Positions 24,757 to 32,967 of a stretch of DNA of 35,717 nt are shown here, piece by piece. The notes under the pieces were generated by a model. It searched no databases. It was not told where the DNA came from and was given only the letters and a program-made list of their open reading frames with translations. The translations under genes and the position numbers were made by a program. The DNA is from Acetatifactor sp. (lineage in GTDB: Bacteria; Bacillota; Clostridia; Lachnospirales; Lachnospiraceae), in the NCBI GenBank assembly GCA_022511425.1, contig JAFLRO010000024.1, positions 1-35,717 of the forward strand, given 5' to 3'. Position 1 is the first letter of the stretch. Each line of letters opens with the position of its first letter.

Positions 24757-27700
24757 TCACGACAAAAGCTCCAGAAAATCCTCTTTGCTCATAGCGCTGA
24801 GTTGCCCTGCATCCCCCTGGACGATCTGCTCCGAGAGCTGCTTCTTGCTCTCCTGCAGTTCCTGTATCTTCTTCTCGATGGTCTCCATAGCAATCAGTTT
24901 GTACACTACTACCTTTTTTGTCTGTCCAATGCGGTGGGACCGGTCCGTGGCCTGATTCTGCACCGCAAGATTCCACCAGGGATCGTAGTGTATGACAACG
25001 TCAGCCCCCGTCAGATTCAGTCCAACACCACCGGCCTTCAGGGATATTAAGAACACCGGCACATTCCCCTCGTTGAATTCCTTCACCAGCTGCAACCGTT
25101 TCTCCTTCGGCGTAGCGCCGGTTATGGTATAAAAGGATAACCCATTCTCCTGCAGTCTTCCGGCGATGATCTCCAGCATGGAAGTGAACTGGGAAAACAG
25201 CAGAATTCTGTGGCCGCCCTCCACTGCGTTCTGTACCAGTTCCATACAGGCCTCCAGCTTAGCGCTGCCACCCTCATAATTTTCAAAACAGAGCCCCGGA
25301 TCGCAGCAAATCTGCCTAAGCTTCATAAGCTCTGCCAGAATCTGAATCTTGTTCCTCTGAAATTCCTCAGCTCCCTGGGCAAAATAGGTCTGCCGCATAT
25401 GTACTATCTGGGCATCATACAGCTGCCTCTGAGCGGGATCGAATCTGACATACCTGCTCTCCTCCAACTTCTCCGGCAGATCCTTCAGAACATCCTCCTT
25501 CAACCGTCGCAGGATAAATGGTCCTGTCATCCGTTGCAGCCGTTTCAGAGCTGTCTCTTCCTCTTTCCGCACGATGGGCGCCTCGAATTCTTTCTTGAAT
25601 ACTTCATATCCGTATAAGTACCCGGGCATCAGATAGTCAAAAATGCTCCACAGTTCGCTAAGCCTGTTCTCCACTGGAGTTCCCGTCAAAGCATACCGGG
25701 TATGGCTTTTAATTCCTTTGACTGCTTTGGCTGCCGCTGTGGTATGATTCTTTATGTATTGGGCTTCATCAATAATCTGACAGAGAAATTCTTTATCTTC
25801 ATAATCCGCAATATCCCGCTTGAGCAGGTCATAGGATGTGACCACCACGTCTAACTTATCATAAGACTCCAGCTTCTGTGCCCGCTCCTCCTGGGTCCCG
25901 GCAATGATACCGCATGCAAGCTCCGGTGCAAAGCGGCGAAGCTCCTCCTCCCAGTTATACACAAGGGAAGCCGGCGCCACTATCAGGGATGTTCCCTTCT
26001 TTCCCTCCTGCTTCAATGCCAGTAGCACCGCGATTGCCTGCAAGGTCTTTCCAAGTCCCATGTCATCCGCCAGAATCCCACCAAACTGCCAGGCATCCAA
26101 TGTGCGCAGCCATCGGTAGCCTGTGGCTTGATAGCCTCTTAATACCTTTGACAAGGTTTCCGGAACCTCAAAATCAGCATCCTTCACCGCCTTAAAATCC
26201 TTTACCATTTCCCGGAAATAACTGTCCCTTTCAGCGTAAATTTCCTCGTTTTTCTCCAGTAACCTGTCAAGGTACAACGCCCTGTACAAGGGCAGCCTGA
26301 TATTCTCCTTGAGCAGTTCCTTAGACGACAGACGCAGCGTATCCATCATCTCCTGCAGAGTCTCTAAGGAATCATCCTCCAGACTTAAGAAATCCCCGTT
26401 TTTCAGACGGTGATACTGCTTACGCAGTCGGTAGCTTTTCAGGATATCCAAAAGCTCCTCCGGTGGTATATCCTCCGTGGAAATTTTCAGATCCAACAGG
26501 TTTCGGGAAACAGATATGCCCACAGATACCCGCACGCGACGGGTGATGTTCATTCCGCCAAACCGCTTCGTACACTGCACTTCTCCCAAGCCAAGCAGCG
26601 CATCCACTCCCCTGTCCAGAACCTGATACATCAGCTCCTCATCGCTTTCACAGTGAAGAACCTTTTCTATAGGATCATAGGCAGGAAACCACTGTGTCAC
26701 CAGATACAGTATCTCCTGTTCCTTCATCGCATCCCGGAACCGTTCTTTTGTTCCTTCTGCATCCATATGGTCCAGCACGGATACCTGGCGGTCACCATAT
26801 TTGGCAGCGACACGGCAACTCATATTACCCTTCTCCGCATCCAGGTAGAATACGAATTCCGCCTTAGGCATCAGGTAAGCCTCTATCTCCTCCCCATTTT
26901 CCTCCTGTATGTCCACCACCCCTTCCAGCTGGGGCAATACATTATGGTAAAACTGACTTAAGGAATTCCGTCCCACCTGAAAGGTGAGGGAACCGTTCTC
27001 TCCCAGTTCCGCCAACAGGTGAATACGCCGCTCAAAATCTTCCTGCAGCCTACACAGGGCATCCTGACTGATATAATAAGCTTTTCTGACCCCATAATAT
27101 AGTTGGGGAATTTTACAATCTACGGTAATCCCATGGAAGATGCGCCTGCTGCTGATATCATTCTTTCTGATAATCATGGAGATGCGCGGATTTTTTTCTT
27201 CCATACGAAGATTGTATTTTTCTCCATTATCCTTATCTTCCATTTCAATGGTGTCCGCCCCCAGAAGGTCGTACAACTCGTCCAGCCTCCACCCATAGAG
27301 AGCCAGCTCACCGTTTTTGGACACAGCACGTCTGGAATAATTGCCCGACTCAATCAAACGTCTTTCAAAAGCCTGTTCCTCCCGCACGATTCTTCCAATG
27401 TAATCAATCCATCTCCTGCAGGGCTCGGCAAAATTTGTCAGACTGTGATTGATCTCTGTACTACTGCCATAGACTGAAGTCCTGGATTCCTGCACATTTT
27501 CATAAAATTCAAACAGATTCTTTACAACAAACATCCTGCCGTCTCCCACCTTGAAAGAGACTGCCATTTCTCCATTTTTTATTGTTAATCTTGGCTGCAG
27601 AATCAGGTTTTCCTTTTTTCCTGATGTATCCGAGATCACTCTGTTTGCCCGCTGCTCTATAAAAGCCTCCATCAGGCGCAGTGCCGGCTTGTCCGTGGCA

Positions 27701-28209
27701 TCCCCCAGATTCTTTCCCTGGAGATACTCTGCCGTCAGAGTCATAAATGCCGACAGGTAAGCACAGTATTCTTTCCGGTAATAGAGGTAATAATAATGCT
27801 TCACACAATGGGAACAGCTGCACTCTGCAAATAGGACCTTGTTTCGGGAGAACACCAGATGAAGCGGAAATTCCTTCTTGCCCTCCCTGCCCACTCCGAA
27901 AGCCTCGGCAATCATCTCCGTTTGACTATCTGTATATCCGGTATCGATCCCGCGAAGCTGCACCATACCCTTTTTCAACAATTCCTCACCGCTACGGGAA
28001 ATGGACTGGAGCAGATGCATGGATTTCCGCACAGCTTCACCGTCAAAATACTGATACCGATCCAGTTCTGAATAATCCGCCCATATTTTCCCTATTTCAT
28101 TTTCGGAAGTCTCATCCTCCTGCCGGTTCAGGACAATATATTCCCCACCCTGATCTGTATCCTTTTGTTCCTCTACGGTTTTTGTGATGCCGCTTTTCAA
28201 TTCGTCCAT
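24757..28209 (-). CDS. SNF2-family DEAD/DEAH helicase with SWIM-like zinc motif
   Basis: 1150 aa. A CSCSHCVKH cluster near residues 129-137 resembles a SWIM zinc finger. A long middle region matches the SNF2-associated layout of Firmicutes proteins. The motor begins with GYQATGYRWL and Walker A DDMGLGKT near residue 715, DEAQ near 812, motif III TGTPVENRLSELWSIFDYL, then the C-lobe with LLFSQFTSMLEIIAGRL, LKAGGVGLNLTGAD and QATDRSHRIGQ. Such proteins translocate on duplex DNA or remodel DNA-bound complexes; RapA-like recycling of RNA polymerase is one known role. ATG at 28209 with AGGG upstream. It lies 82 bp upstream of the GH51 gene on the same strand, with no evident link. Confidence 0.93.
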   Translation of the reverse strand: MDELKSGITKTVEEQKDTDQGGEYIVLNRQEDETSENEIGKIWADYSELDRYQYFDGEAVRKSMHLLQSISRSGEELLKKGMVQLRGIDTGYTDSQTEMIAEAFGVGREGKKEFPLHLVFSRNKVLFAECSCSHCVKHYYYLYYRKEYCAYLSAFMTLTAEYLQGKNLGDATDKPALRLMEAFIEQRANRVISDTSGKKENLILQPRLTIKNGEMAVSFKVGDGRMFVVKNLFEFYENVQESRTSVYGSSTEINHSLTNFAEPCRRWIDYIGRIVREEQAFERRLIESGNYSRRAVSKNGELALYGWRLDELYDLLGADTIEMEDKDNGEKYNLRMEEKNPRISMIIRKNDISSRRIFHGITVDCKIPQLYYGVRKAYYISQDALCRLQEDFERRIHLLAELGENGSLTFQVGRNSLSQFYHNVLPQLEGVVDIQEENGEEIEAYLMPKAEFVFYLDAEKGNMSCRVAAKYGDRQVSVLDHMDAEGTKERFRDAMKEQEILYLVTQWFPAYDPIEKVLHCESDEELMYQVLDRGVDALLGLGEVQCTKRFGGMNITRRVRVSVGISVSRNLLDLKISTEDIPPEELLDILKSYRLRKQYHRLKNGDFLSLEDDSLETLQEMMDTLRLSSKELLKENIRLPLYRALYLDRLLEKNEEIYAERDSYFREMVKDFKAVKDADFEVPETLSKVLRGYQATGYRWLRTLDAWQFGGILADDMGLGKTLQAIAVLLALKQEGKKGTSLIVAPASLVYNWEEELRRFAPELACGIIAGTQEERAQKLESYDKLDVVVTSYDLLKRDIADYEDKEFLCQIIDEAQYIKNHTTAAAKAVKGIKSHTRYALTGTPVENRLSELWSIFDYLMPGYLYGYEVFKKEFEAPIVRKEEETALKRLQRMTGPFILRRLKEDVLKDLPEKLEESRYVRFDPAQRQLYDAQIVHMRQTYFAQGAEEFQRNKIQILAELMKLRQICCDPGLCFENYEGGSAKLEACMELVQNAVEGGHRILLFSQFTSMLEIIAGRLQENGLSFYTITGATPKEKRLQLVKEFNEGNVPVFLISLKAGGVGLNLTGADVVIHYDPWWNLAVQNQATDRSHRIGQTKKVVVYKLIAMETIEKKIQELQESKKQLSEQIVQGDAGQLSAMSKEDFLELLS

Positions 28210-28300
28210 TGAGACACCCTTCCCTTTTTATGCATACCCCATGCCACGACAATCTTTTCCCGTTCACACCTGTCTCAAGTCAAATGTCTGTTCAAAGGAC

Positions 28301-29320
28301 TTAATCATCCATCGCCCCGCCATCAGGAAAACTCATAATATAATTGTACATATAATAATCGAATAAATTTATGTAATCTTTGATAAATTTCTGATTTGCA
28401 CTCAATAAATTCAATACAAACTTTACATTATTCCTTATTGTATCATCCACTATCTTGCTTGGCTCATACATCATGCACAATACTTTGTTCATCTCTTGCA
28501 ATATGCCATAATACCTATTGTCTCTGAACATGAACCCCAAACCTATCAACACTTCTACCAGTTCAGCGCCGGTCCTCTCTGTGATAATACCCGGATTATA
28601 GCATCTGCCCATCATATAGTGTATCGGATTTTCATGAAAATCTTCCTCTGTTACTATACTTGTCTGAAGAAATTTCCCTACCGATTCGCAGCAATCTTTA
28701 ATATATAACCAATTCGTGTTACAATTCATAATCCTGAACTTTGACAGTTCTCTGTTCCACCACATGCCGGATTCACTATTTATATACCTGTGTTCTATAC
28801 TAACTTTTGAGTCAAGAGAACTTGCATATTCAATTACCTTTTGATCGCGATCTGCATACGGCACCGCTGATACTGTGAACTTATACATTCCAGACCACAG
28901 AAGCTTCTCTAACTCTATATTTCTTATACTTTCTATGTAATTGAGCAATGTACGAATAAATGAAGATTTCAATTCCTCAAAATTTCCACTATCTGTCAAA
29001 GTCTTATCCATAAAGTGCCTGATATTTTCTCTACACATATCATCATGTATTGCATTGATGATGTAATCTTCTGTTGCTTTCTTTATCTCAGCTATACTTC
29101 CACTATTCTCTATGTTTTTACGATACGCATGACTATACAGCATAGATGTAATTTCACTATCAGTGTCTTCAACAGATTCAATACCACTAATAAACTCGCC
29201 ATTACCATCCACACTTATCTCTGACATATAATATGATTTGTTGTTATCACTGGCCAGCATATCAGCACGAGCCAAAGTTCTGCCTTTTACTTCCTTGAAA
29301 AAAAACATACCTATCACCAT
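28301..29320 (-). CDS. Protein of unknown function, AT-rich
   Basis: 339 aa, family not recognised. It has no membrane helix and no signal peptide. The N-terminal 60 residues are Asp/Glu/Ser-rich with a GNGEF segment; the rest looks mostly helical. Tyr, Asn and Met are frequent and several Cys occur (MCREN, MNCNTN, DCCES, GRCYNPG). The start is either the ATG at 29320 or one at 29308, which has GGTGA 5 nt upstream. Base composition is clearly AT-richer than the SNF2 and GH51 genes next to it, suggesting separate acquisition. It ends 91 bp before the SNF2 gene on the same strand. Confidence 0.7.
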   Translation of the reverse strand: MVIGMFFFKEVKGRTLARADMLASDNNKSYYMSEISVDGNGEFISGIESVEDTDSEITSMLYSHAYRKNIENSGSIAEIKKATEDYIINAIHDDMCRENIRHFMDKTLTDSGNFEELKSSFIRTLLNYIESIRNIELEKLLWSGMYKFTVSAVPYADRDQKVIEYASSLDSKVSIEHRYINSESGMWWNRELSKFRIMNCNTNWLYIKDCCESVGKFLQTSIVTEEDFHENPIHYMMGRCYNPGIITERTGAELVEVLIGLGFMFRDNRYYGILQEMNKVLCMMYEPSKIVDDTIRNNVKFVLNLLSANQKFIKDYINLFDYYMYNYIMSFPDGGAMDD

Positions 29321-29474
29321 CCAATCTTTAGATTTCCAACTACACTATCTCGTAATGACTTCATTAATTAATCTATACATATAATACTACATAAGTCACA
29401 AAATATCCATCTTTGTCAGACTCTATTACTCAACCTTTTTTCTCATGAAAAAAATTTGCAAATGACAGAAATGC

Positions 29475-30317
29475 TCATTTTAGTCCTATCCCTTTCAGCA
29501 CTTCGTTTGTCGTTATTTCAGTGAAATCATATGCCATATCATTCAAAGCAAATGGCAGCGAAGCCGCATTGTCAAGTTTGATAATTCTATAGTTTGTTCT
29601 TAATATTTCAGCGTTCTTGACTATGGATGCCTTAATAGACGGTTTTTCGATATTTTCCGCATTTGCAAGAATATTTTCTAAATAACCGAACTTGTTTAAC
29701 AAGTATGCCGCCGTCTTCGGGCCGACCTTATCCGCTCCTGTAATATTATCTGACGGGTCTCCGGTCAGCGATTTAAAATCCGCATATTGATCAGGTTCAA
29801 TACAAAACTTGTTCCTTACGTACTCAGGATTGCAGACAACAGTATTGTCGCCACGGTATCTTAGTACGGACACCTTATCCGTAATAAGCTGAAAGAAATC
29901 ACTGTCAAAGGATGAAATAACAATTTCCGTTTTCTTACCGTATGTCAGAGCATAACCGGCAATCCAATCATCTGTTTCGCAGGTGGTAGTTTCTGCATGT
30001 TTAATACCTAAGTAATTAAGTGCGGCATACACATCCGGCAGCTGTGAAAAGGGGGTCTCTTCCTCCGGAGTCTGGCTGTAATCAACACGGTTTGCTTTAT
30101 AGTCAACATTCATTTGGGAACGAACATTTTCGTGTTCTCCGTCAAATAGTACCGCTATATGAGTGGGCTCAACTCTTCGGATAATTTTCAGCAATGCTCC
30201 CACAAACCCAAGAGTTCCCTGTATCGCTTTTCCCTTTTCATTTATAATTCTTGCCGGCATGCCAAAAAACATCTGAAATAAAAGGTTGCTGCCATCAACC
30301 AGTAAAAGTCGGTTCAT
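29475..30317 (-). CDS. Stand-alone 5'-3' exonuclease (PolA N-terminal/FEN type)
   Basis: 280 aa, matching the 5' nuclease domain of DNA polymerase I without a polymerase. Metal-binding acids are in place: VDGSNLLFQ, VLFDGEHE, CETDDWIAG and SSFDSDFFQL. The helix-hairpin-helix region reads GDPSDNITGADKVGPKTAA. The conserved DYKANRVD is also present. Likely roles are flap or RNA-primer removal, or phage and plasmid processing. AAGGAGGAG precedes the ATG at 30317. It is 47 bp downstream of the methyltransferase gene on the same strand, so the two are probably co-transcribed. Confidence 0.92.
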   Translation of the reverse strand: MNRLLLVDGSNLLFQMFFGMPARIINEKGKAIQGTLGFVGALLKIIRRVEPTHIAVLFDGEHENVRSQMNVDYKANRVDYSQTPEEETPFSQLPDVYAALNYLGIKHAETTTCETDDWIAGYALTYGKKTEIVISSFDSDFFQLITDKVSVLRYRGDNTVVCNPEYVRNKFCIEPDQYADFKSLTGDPSDNITGADKVGPKTAAYLLNKFGYLENILANAENIEKPSIKASIVKNAEILRTNYRIIKLDNAASLPFALNDMAYDFTEITTNEVLKGIGLK

Positions 30318-30364
30318 AGTAAATGCTCCTCCTTATCAGTATTTTACCACCTATCAAACGGAAC

Positions 30365-30982
30365 TTATCGCAATAATGACAACACACCAGCACAATAGGA
30401 AATCTGTTCAAATTTTATGTTGGGGAAAGTTTTCTTTAACTCATCAAACACAAAATATATCTCTTCATCATCCCATTCTTCACCCGCTTTTTCACGACAC
30501 CATTCTAAATCTTGTCTATTTGTAAATGCCACATCTCCAATAAGAATGACTCCATCCACTTTTAACAATTCTACCATAGCCTTAATAAAGTTAACCTTGT
30601 CGTCATCAGTCAAATGATGTAACGAATATGTTGCAATGATAAAATCATACGAATTCCGCAAAAGAGGTTCTACCAGTCCTTGCGAGAAATCTCCTTGAAA
30701 GAAATGGGCATTGGGCATTTTAGCGCTTGCCAATTCAATCATTCTGCTTGAAAAATCCTGTCCCCACACTTCACAGCCCTGATCATACAGCCTTTTCGTA
30801 AGTGTGCCCGTTCCAAAACCAATATCGAGAATTCTGGATTTCTCTTTAGCCATTACAAGCTGATAGATTCTTGCCAAAACTCCTTTATACCCTGCAAAAG
30901 GATAACTCTGCTCCTCATCGGAAAGGCCAACCGTTTTATCATAACCATCTGCCCACAAATCAAATCCTTTATTATCCAGCAT
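30365..30982 (-). CDS. Class I SAM-dependent methyltransferase
   Basis: 205 aa. Motif I ILDIGFGTGTLTKRL binds SAM, the next acidic turn is WGQDFS, and the post-motif FIIATYSLHHLTDDDK is typical of small-molecule methyltransferases of the UbiE/Methyltransf_11-25 group. The N-terminus has FDLWADGYDKTV, common in this group. GAGGGGGA precedes the ATG at 30982. The substrate is unknown. Confidence 0.92.
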   Translation of the reverse strand: MLDNKGFDLWADGYDKTVGLSDEEQSYPFAGYKGVLARIYQLVMAKEKSRILDIGFGTGTLTKRLYDQGCEVWGQDFSSRMIELASAKMPNAHFFQGDFSQGLVEPLLRNSYDFIIATYSLHHLTDDDKVNFIKAMVELLKVDGVILIGDVAFTNRQDLEWCREKAGEEWDDEEIYFVFDELKKTFPNIKFEQISYCAGVLSLLR

Positions 30983-31115
30983 TTCTATATCCCCCTCATA
31001 TTAATTTGTAATCATTGTCATAACGCCCTCTGCAACTTATGGTAAGCCATTGCAAACGTTCCATTGTAACACAAATATCATTTTTCTTTGAGTGCAACTA
31101 TACCGTCTCATTGCC

Positions 31116-31699
31116 TTAATGCCGCAAATGTTTCAAACATATCAAAGATTTTACCTTTACGCCAATATAATCAGCAATCACCTTGCATTTTGCCATAAGC
31201 AGGAAATAGATATTTTTATTTTCTTCATTCAGTGATTCATAGTTTGCCTGCCCTTTGGCTATTACCACATCTGCTTGTCGATAAATCTCTTGAAACTGTG
31301 GGCTTGTACTCGGGGTTTAAATCCTTTATTCGCTTAATCAACAATTTATCAAAACAGATTTCTCCACAGTTGTCACCCAGGTATAAAATACTTCCTGCAT
31401 GTTGAATATCCTGCGATAACAAATCCACATCATTGACCACAAGTTCAAGTGTATCAATATGAGAAAAGAAATGCTGAATCTCTTCGTCTACATTACTATG
31501 AACCGGATTAAAATCGATGATATTCGCAACAATCGCATATTTTACGGCATCTTCCATGGAATGGAGCTTTTCATCGTAAGTACTGATGTTTTCCAAAAAG
31601 AATTGGTTGTAATAGGCTTTGGTATCCTTGTATGGATCAACACATCCAATATGCTGCTTGATTGACCATACAGGGCAGGCATTGTTCATTTACCTTCAT
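31116..31699 (-). pseudogene. DUF89 (ARMT1-like) gene, broken by two internal deletions
   Basis: Three frames together spell a shortened DUF89 protein. Frame one starts at the ATG at 31699 with MKVNEQCLPCMVNQA, the family N-terminus. Frame two (from about 31660 to 31295) gives HIGCVDPYKDTKAYYNQFF, AIVANIIDFNP and the metal-binding ILYLGDNCGEICFDK. Frame three (to the TAA at 31116-31118) gives FQEIYRQADVVIAKGQANYE and IYFLLMAKCKVIA. Compared with my memory of the family, about 50 residues are missing after VNQA and about 45 after LNPEYK. DUF89 proteins are metal-dependent phosphatases for damaged metabolites, about 280 aa. A 150-aa open frame (31237-31689) exists but lacks both ends and is unlikely to work. 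Confidence 0.75.
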
Positions 31700-31887
31700 T
31701 TGGAATTTACCTCATTTATATTTCAAAATTACAGACTTTTCGTATAAAATCAGTTTAAAGTGATTGCATAGATTAAGCAAGCTAATTTGTATTATTCTTT
31801 CTAAAATCGCGCTCCTATCACCGTGGCATCACCGTCTTATCACTGCACTACATTTTTAGTACAACACCTTATATAACTTGTGGATTT

Positions 31888-32060
31888 CTAATTTACTCTA
31901 AGAGAGCGGGCTAAGTCCGCAATAGTACTTTCATCGTCATCCGTGTACCAGCAGTCACCGAGCACACTATCTATTTGACGAATCCTTCCAATACCGTATC
32001 TTCATACAGATCCCGAAGTACATCCGGCAGGCAATTTCCAAACTCCCATTTGGAAATTGC
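31888..32060 (-). pseudogene. Possible 3' remnant of an unidentified gene
   Basis: Minus-strand reading gives a coding-like stretch NCLPDVLRDLYEDTVLEGF that stops at 31971-31973. After a frame change it continues as RQIDSVLGDCWYTDDDE and ADLARSLRVN to a stop at 31888-31890. There is no start or ribosome site. The family is not recognised, and it may be chance. Confidence 0.3.
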
Positions 32061-32061
32061 C
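32030..32061. repeat. Perfect 13-bp inverted repeat
   Basis: GGCAATTTCCAAA and TTTGGAAATTGCC surround a 6-nt loop. No U tract follows on either strand, so it is not a standard terminator. It could be an operator, a transposon-end relic or a processing hairpin. Confidence 0.7.
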
Positions 32062-32118
32062 TAAAGCATCACACCCATCTAAAAAAGCACAACATGTTGA
32101 ATATATCTAAGAAACTGC

Positions 32119-32147
32119 TTGCGTCCCGTAGGTAGATATGGTATATT
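32119..32147 (+). promoter_or_regulatory. Sigma-A promoter, probably of the antitoxin RNA
   Basis: -35 TTGCGT (32119-32124) and -10 TATATT (32142-32147) with a 17-bp spacer. It fires rightward toward the Hol_Tox gene, yet no coding frame follows before the IS element. This matches an antisense antitoxin promoter. Confidence 0.6.
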
Positions 32148-32159
32148 AGAGACAGAAAA

Positions 32160-32190
32160 GGAGCAACCGCCCACAAAGTGGTTGACCTCC
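32160..32190 (-). terminator. Original terminator of toxin mRNA
   Basis: GGAG-CAACC and GGTTG-AC-CTCC pair around an 11-nt loop, and the minus strand continues with TTTT. It points away from the toxin gene and would have ended its transcript before the IS element arrived. Confidence 0.6.
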
Positions 32191-32203
32191 GCTAGGTTAT
32201 GAA

Positions 32204-32217
32204 AAGCCTACCTTCAC
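32204..32217 (-). repeat. Distal arm of toxin 3' hairpin, now left of IS3 element
   Basis: AAGCCTACCTTCAC is the inverted partner of 33948-33963 on the other side of the IS element. The 11 outer bases pair perfectly, then three more pair after a 2-nt bulge. Confidence 0.75.
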
Positions 32218-32230
32218 CGGCCAAGTGATA

Positions 32231-32289
32231 TGCTCCCTTCTAAGTAGACAAGTGAAATAATAAAAACACTTGATACTTGGAAGGGAGCA
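32231..32289 (+). promoter_or_regulatory. Fold-back hairpin hiding the OrfA ribosome site
   Basis: TGCTCCCTTC at the IS left end pairs perfectly with GAAGGGAGCA (32280-32289), and CAAGTG (32249-32254) pairs with CACTTG (32267-32272) inside. The second arm contains GGGAG, the ribosome site for the OrfA ATG at 32296. Transcripts entering from outside would fold and block transposase translation, as known for IS10 and IS50. Confidence 0.6.
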
Positions 32290-32295
32290 TTTTCT

Positions 32296-32967
32296 ATGTC
32301 AGAAATTACACCAGAAGATAAGATTTATTATTGCCGGCAATACGCAGAAGGCAAGATGACACAAGGTCATATCGCCAGAGTGACAGGCTTGGCAAAAGCT
32401 TCGATTTATATGTGGATTAAAAAGTATGAGTCTATGGGCACGGATGCCTTTCTGCATAACGGGAATAAGCATTATCCCAAAGAACTGAAAATCCAGGCGG
32501 TTGAGGATTTCCTGTCAGGGGCAGATTCCCAGTACGGAATCTGCAAAAAATATGGTATAAAATCAACTACCCAGTTACGAAAGTGGATTTTGATGTATAA
32601 TAGTCATGAAAAGATCAAAGCTTCCGGAACAGGAGGAATCCCTATCATGACTAAGGGCAGAAAAACTACTTTTGAGGAACGGATACAGATTGTACAGTAT
32701 TGTATATCCCATGACCATAATTATGCAGAAACAGCGGAAAAATATCAGATTTCCTACCAGCAGGCCAGAAGTTATACCATAAAATATGAGGCCAATGGCA
32801 TAGAGGGTCTGCAGGACAAAAGGGGACGCAGGAAACCGGAAGCGGAAATGACGGAATTAGAAAAGCTACGGGCAGAAAACAAAATCCTGCGGGCAGAAAA
32901 GGAACATGCAGAGATGGAGGTTTCTTTCTTAAAAAAACTCAAGGAAATAGAAAGGAGATGGGGTTGA
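32296..32967 (+). CDS. IS3-family OrfA (DNA-binding protein)
   Basis: 223 aa. Two helix-turn-helix units of the IS150 OrfA type are visible: MTQGHIARVTGLAKASIYMW with its following repeat, and a later NYAETAEKYQISYQQARSY. A leucine-zipper-like tail follows (LEKLRAENKILRAEKEHAEM). It binds the element ends and, after frameshifting, forms the N-terminus of the OrfAB transposase. The ATG at 32296 lies 8 nt after GGAAGGGAG. Confidence 0.93.
   Translation: MSEITPEDKIYYCRQYAEGKMTQGHIARVTGLAKASIYMWIKKYESMGTDAFLHNGNKHYPKELKIQAVEDFLSGADSQYGICKKYGIKSTTQLRKWILMYNSHEKIKASGTGGIPIMTKGRKTTFEERIQIVQYCISHDHNYAETAEKYQISYQQARSYTIKYEANGIEGLQDKRGRRKPEAEMTELEKLRAENKILRAEKEHAEMEVSFLKKLKEIERRWG
32931..32937 (+). 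promoter_or_regulatory. Slippery A7 site for -1 frameshift
   Basis: Seven As read A AAA AAA in the OrfA frame (Lys-Lys). The OrfB frame is -1 relative to OrfA and is open through this point, so a -1 slip here would make the OrfAB fusion transposase, as usual in IS3 elements. Confidence 0.7.

Larger units (their letters stand above)
31700..32118. other. Intergenic stretch without an intact gene
   Basis: No open frame with a ribosome site is seen on either strand. The only structure found is the low-confidence gene remnant at 31888-32060 and the perfect hairpin at 32030-32061. The rest is AT-rich and featureless to the eye. Confidence 0.5.
32153..32230 (+). ncRNA. Antisense antitoxin RNA of Hol_Tox locus, cut off by IS3 insertion
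   Basis: The transcript from the promoter at 32119-32147 would begin near 32153. It would cross the toxin terminator hairpin and one arm of the toxin's 3' hairpin before running into the IS element at 32231. In the uninterrupted locus it would have continued into sequence complementary to the toxin mRNA 3' end, as in txpA/ratA-type loci. The part that overlapped the toxin now lies 1.7 kb away, so the antitoxin is probably disabled. The 3' end is inferred. Confidence 0.5.

Noticed and set aside
27747..28187. Plus-strand frame opposite the SNF2 N-terminus
   Set aside because: Antisense shadow of a gene with full helicase motifs.
24757..30982. DISARM- or BREX-type defence system around the SNF2 gene, exonuclease and methyltransferase
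   Set aside because: The methyltransferase is of small-molecule type, the genes are not one operon and the defining partner proteins are absent.
31237..31689. Intact 150-aa gene at the DUF89 locus
   Set aside because: Family N-terminus and C-terminus lie in other frames on both sides, so this open frame is only the middle of a broken gene.
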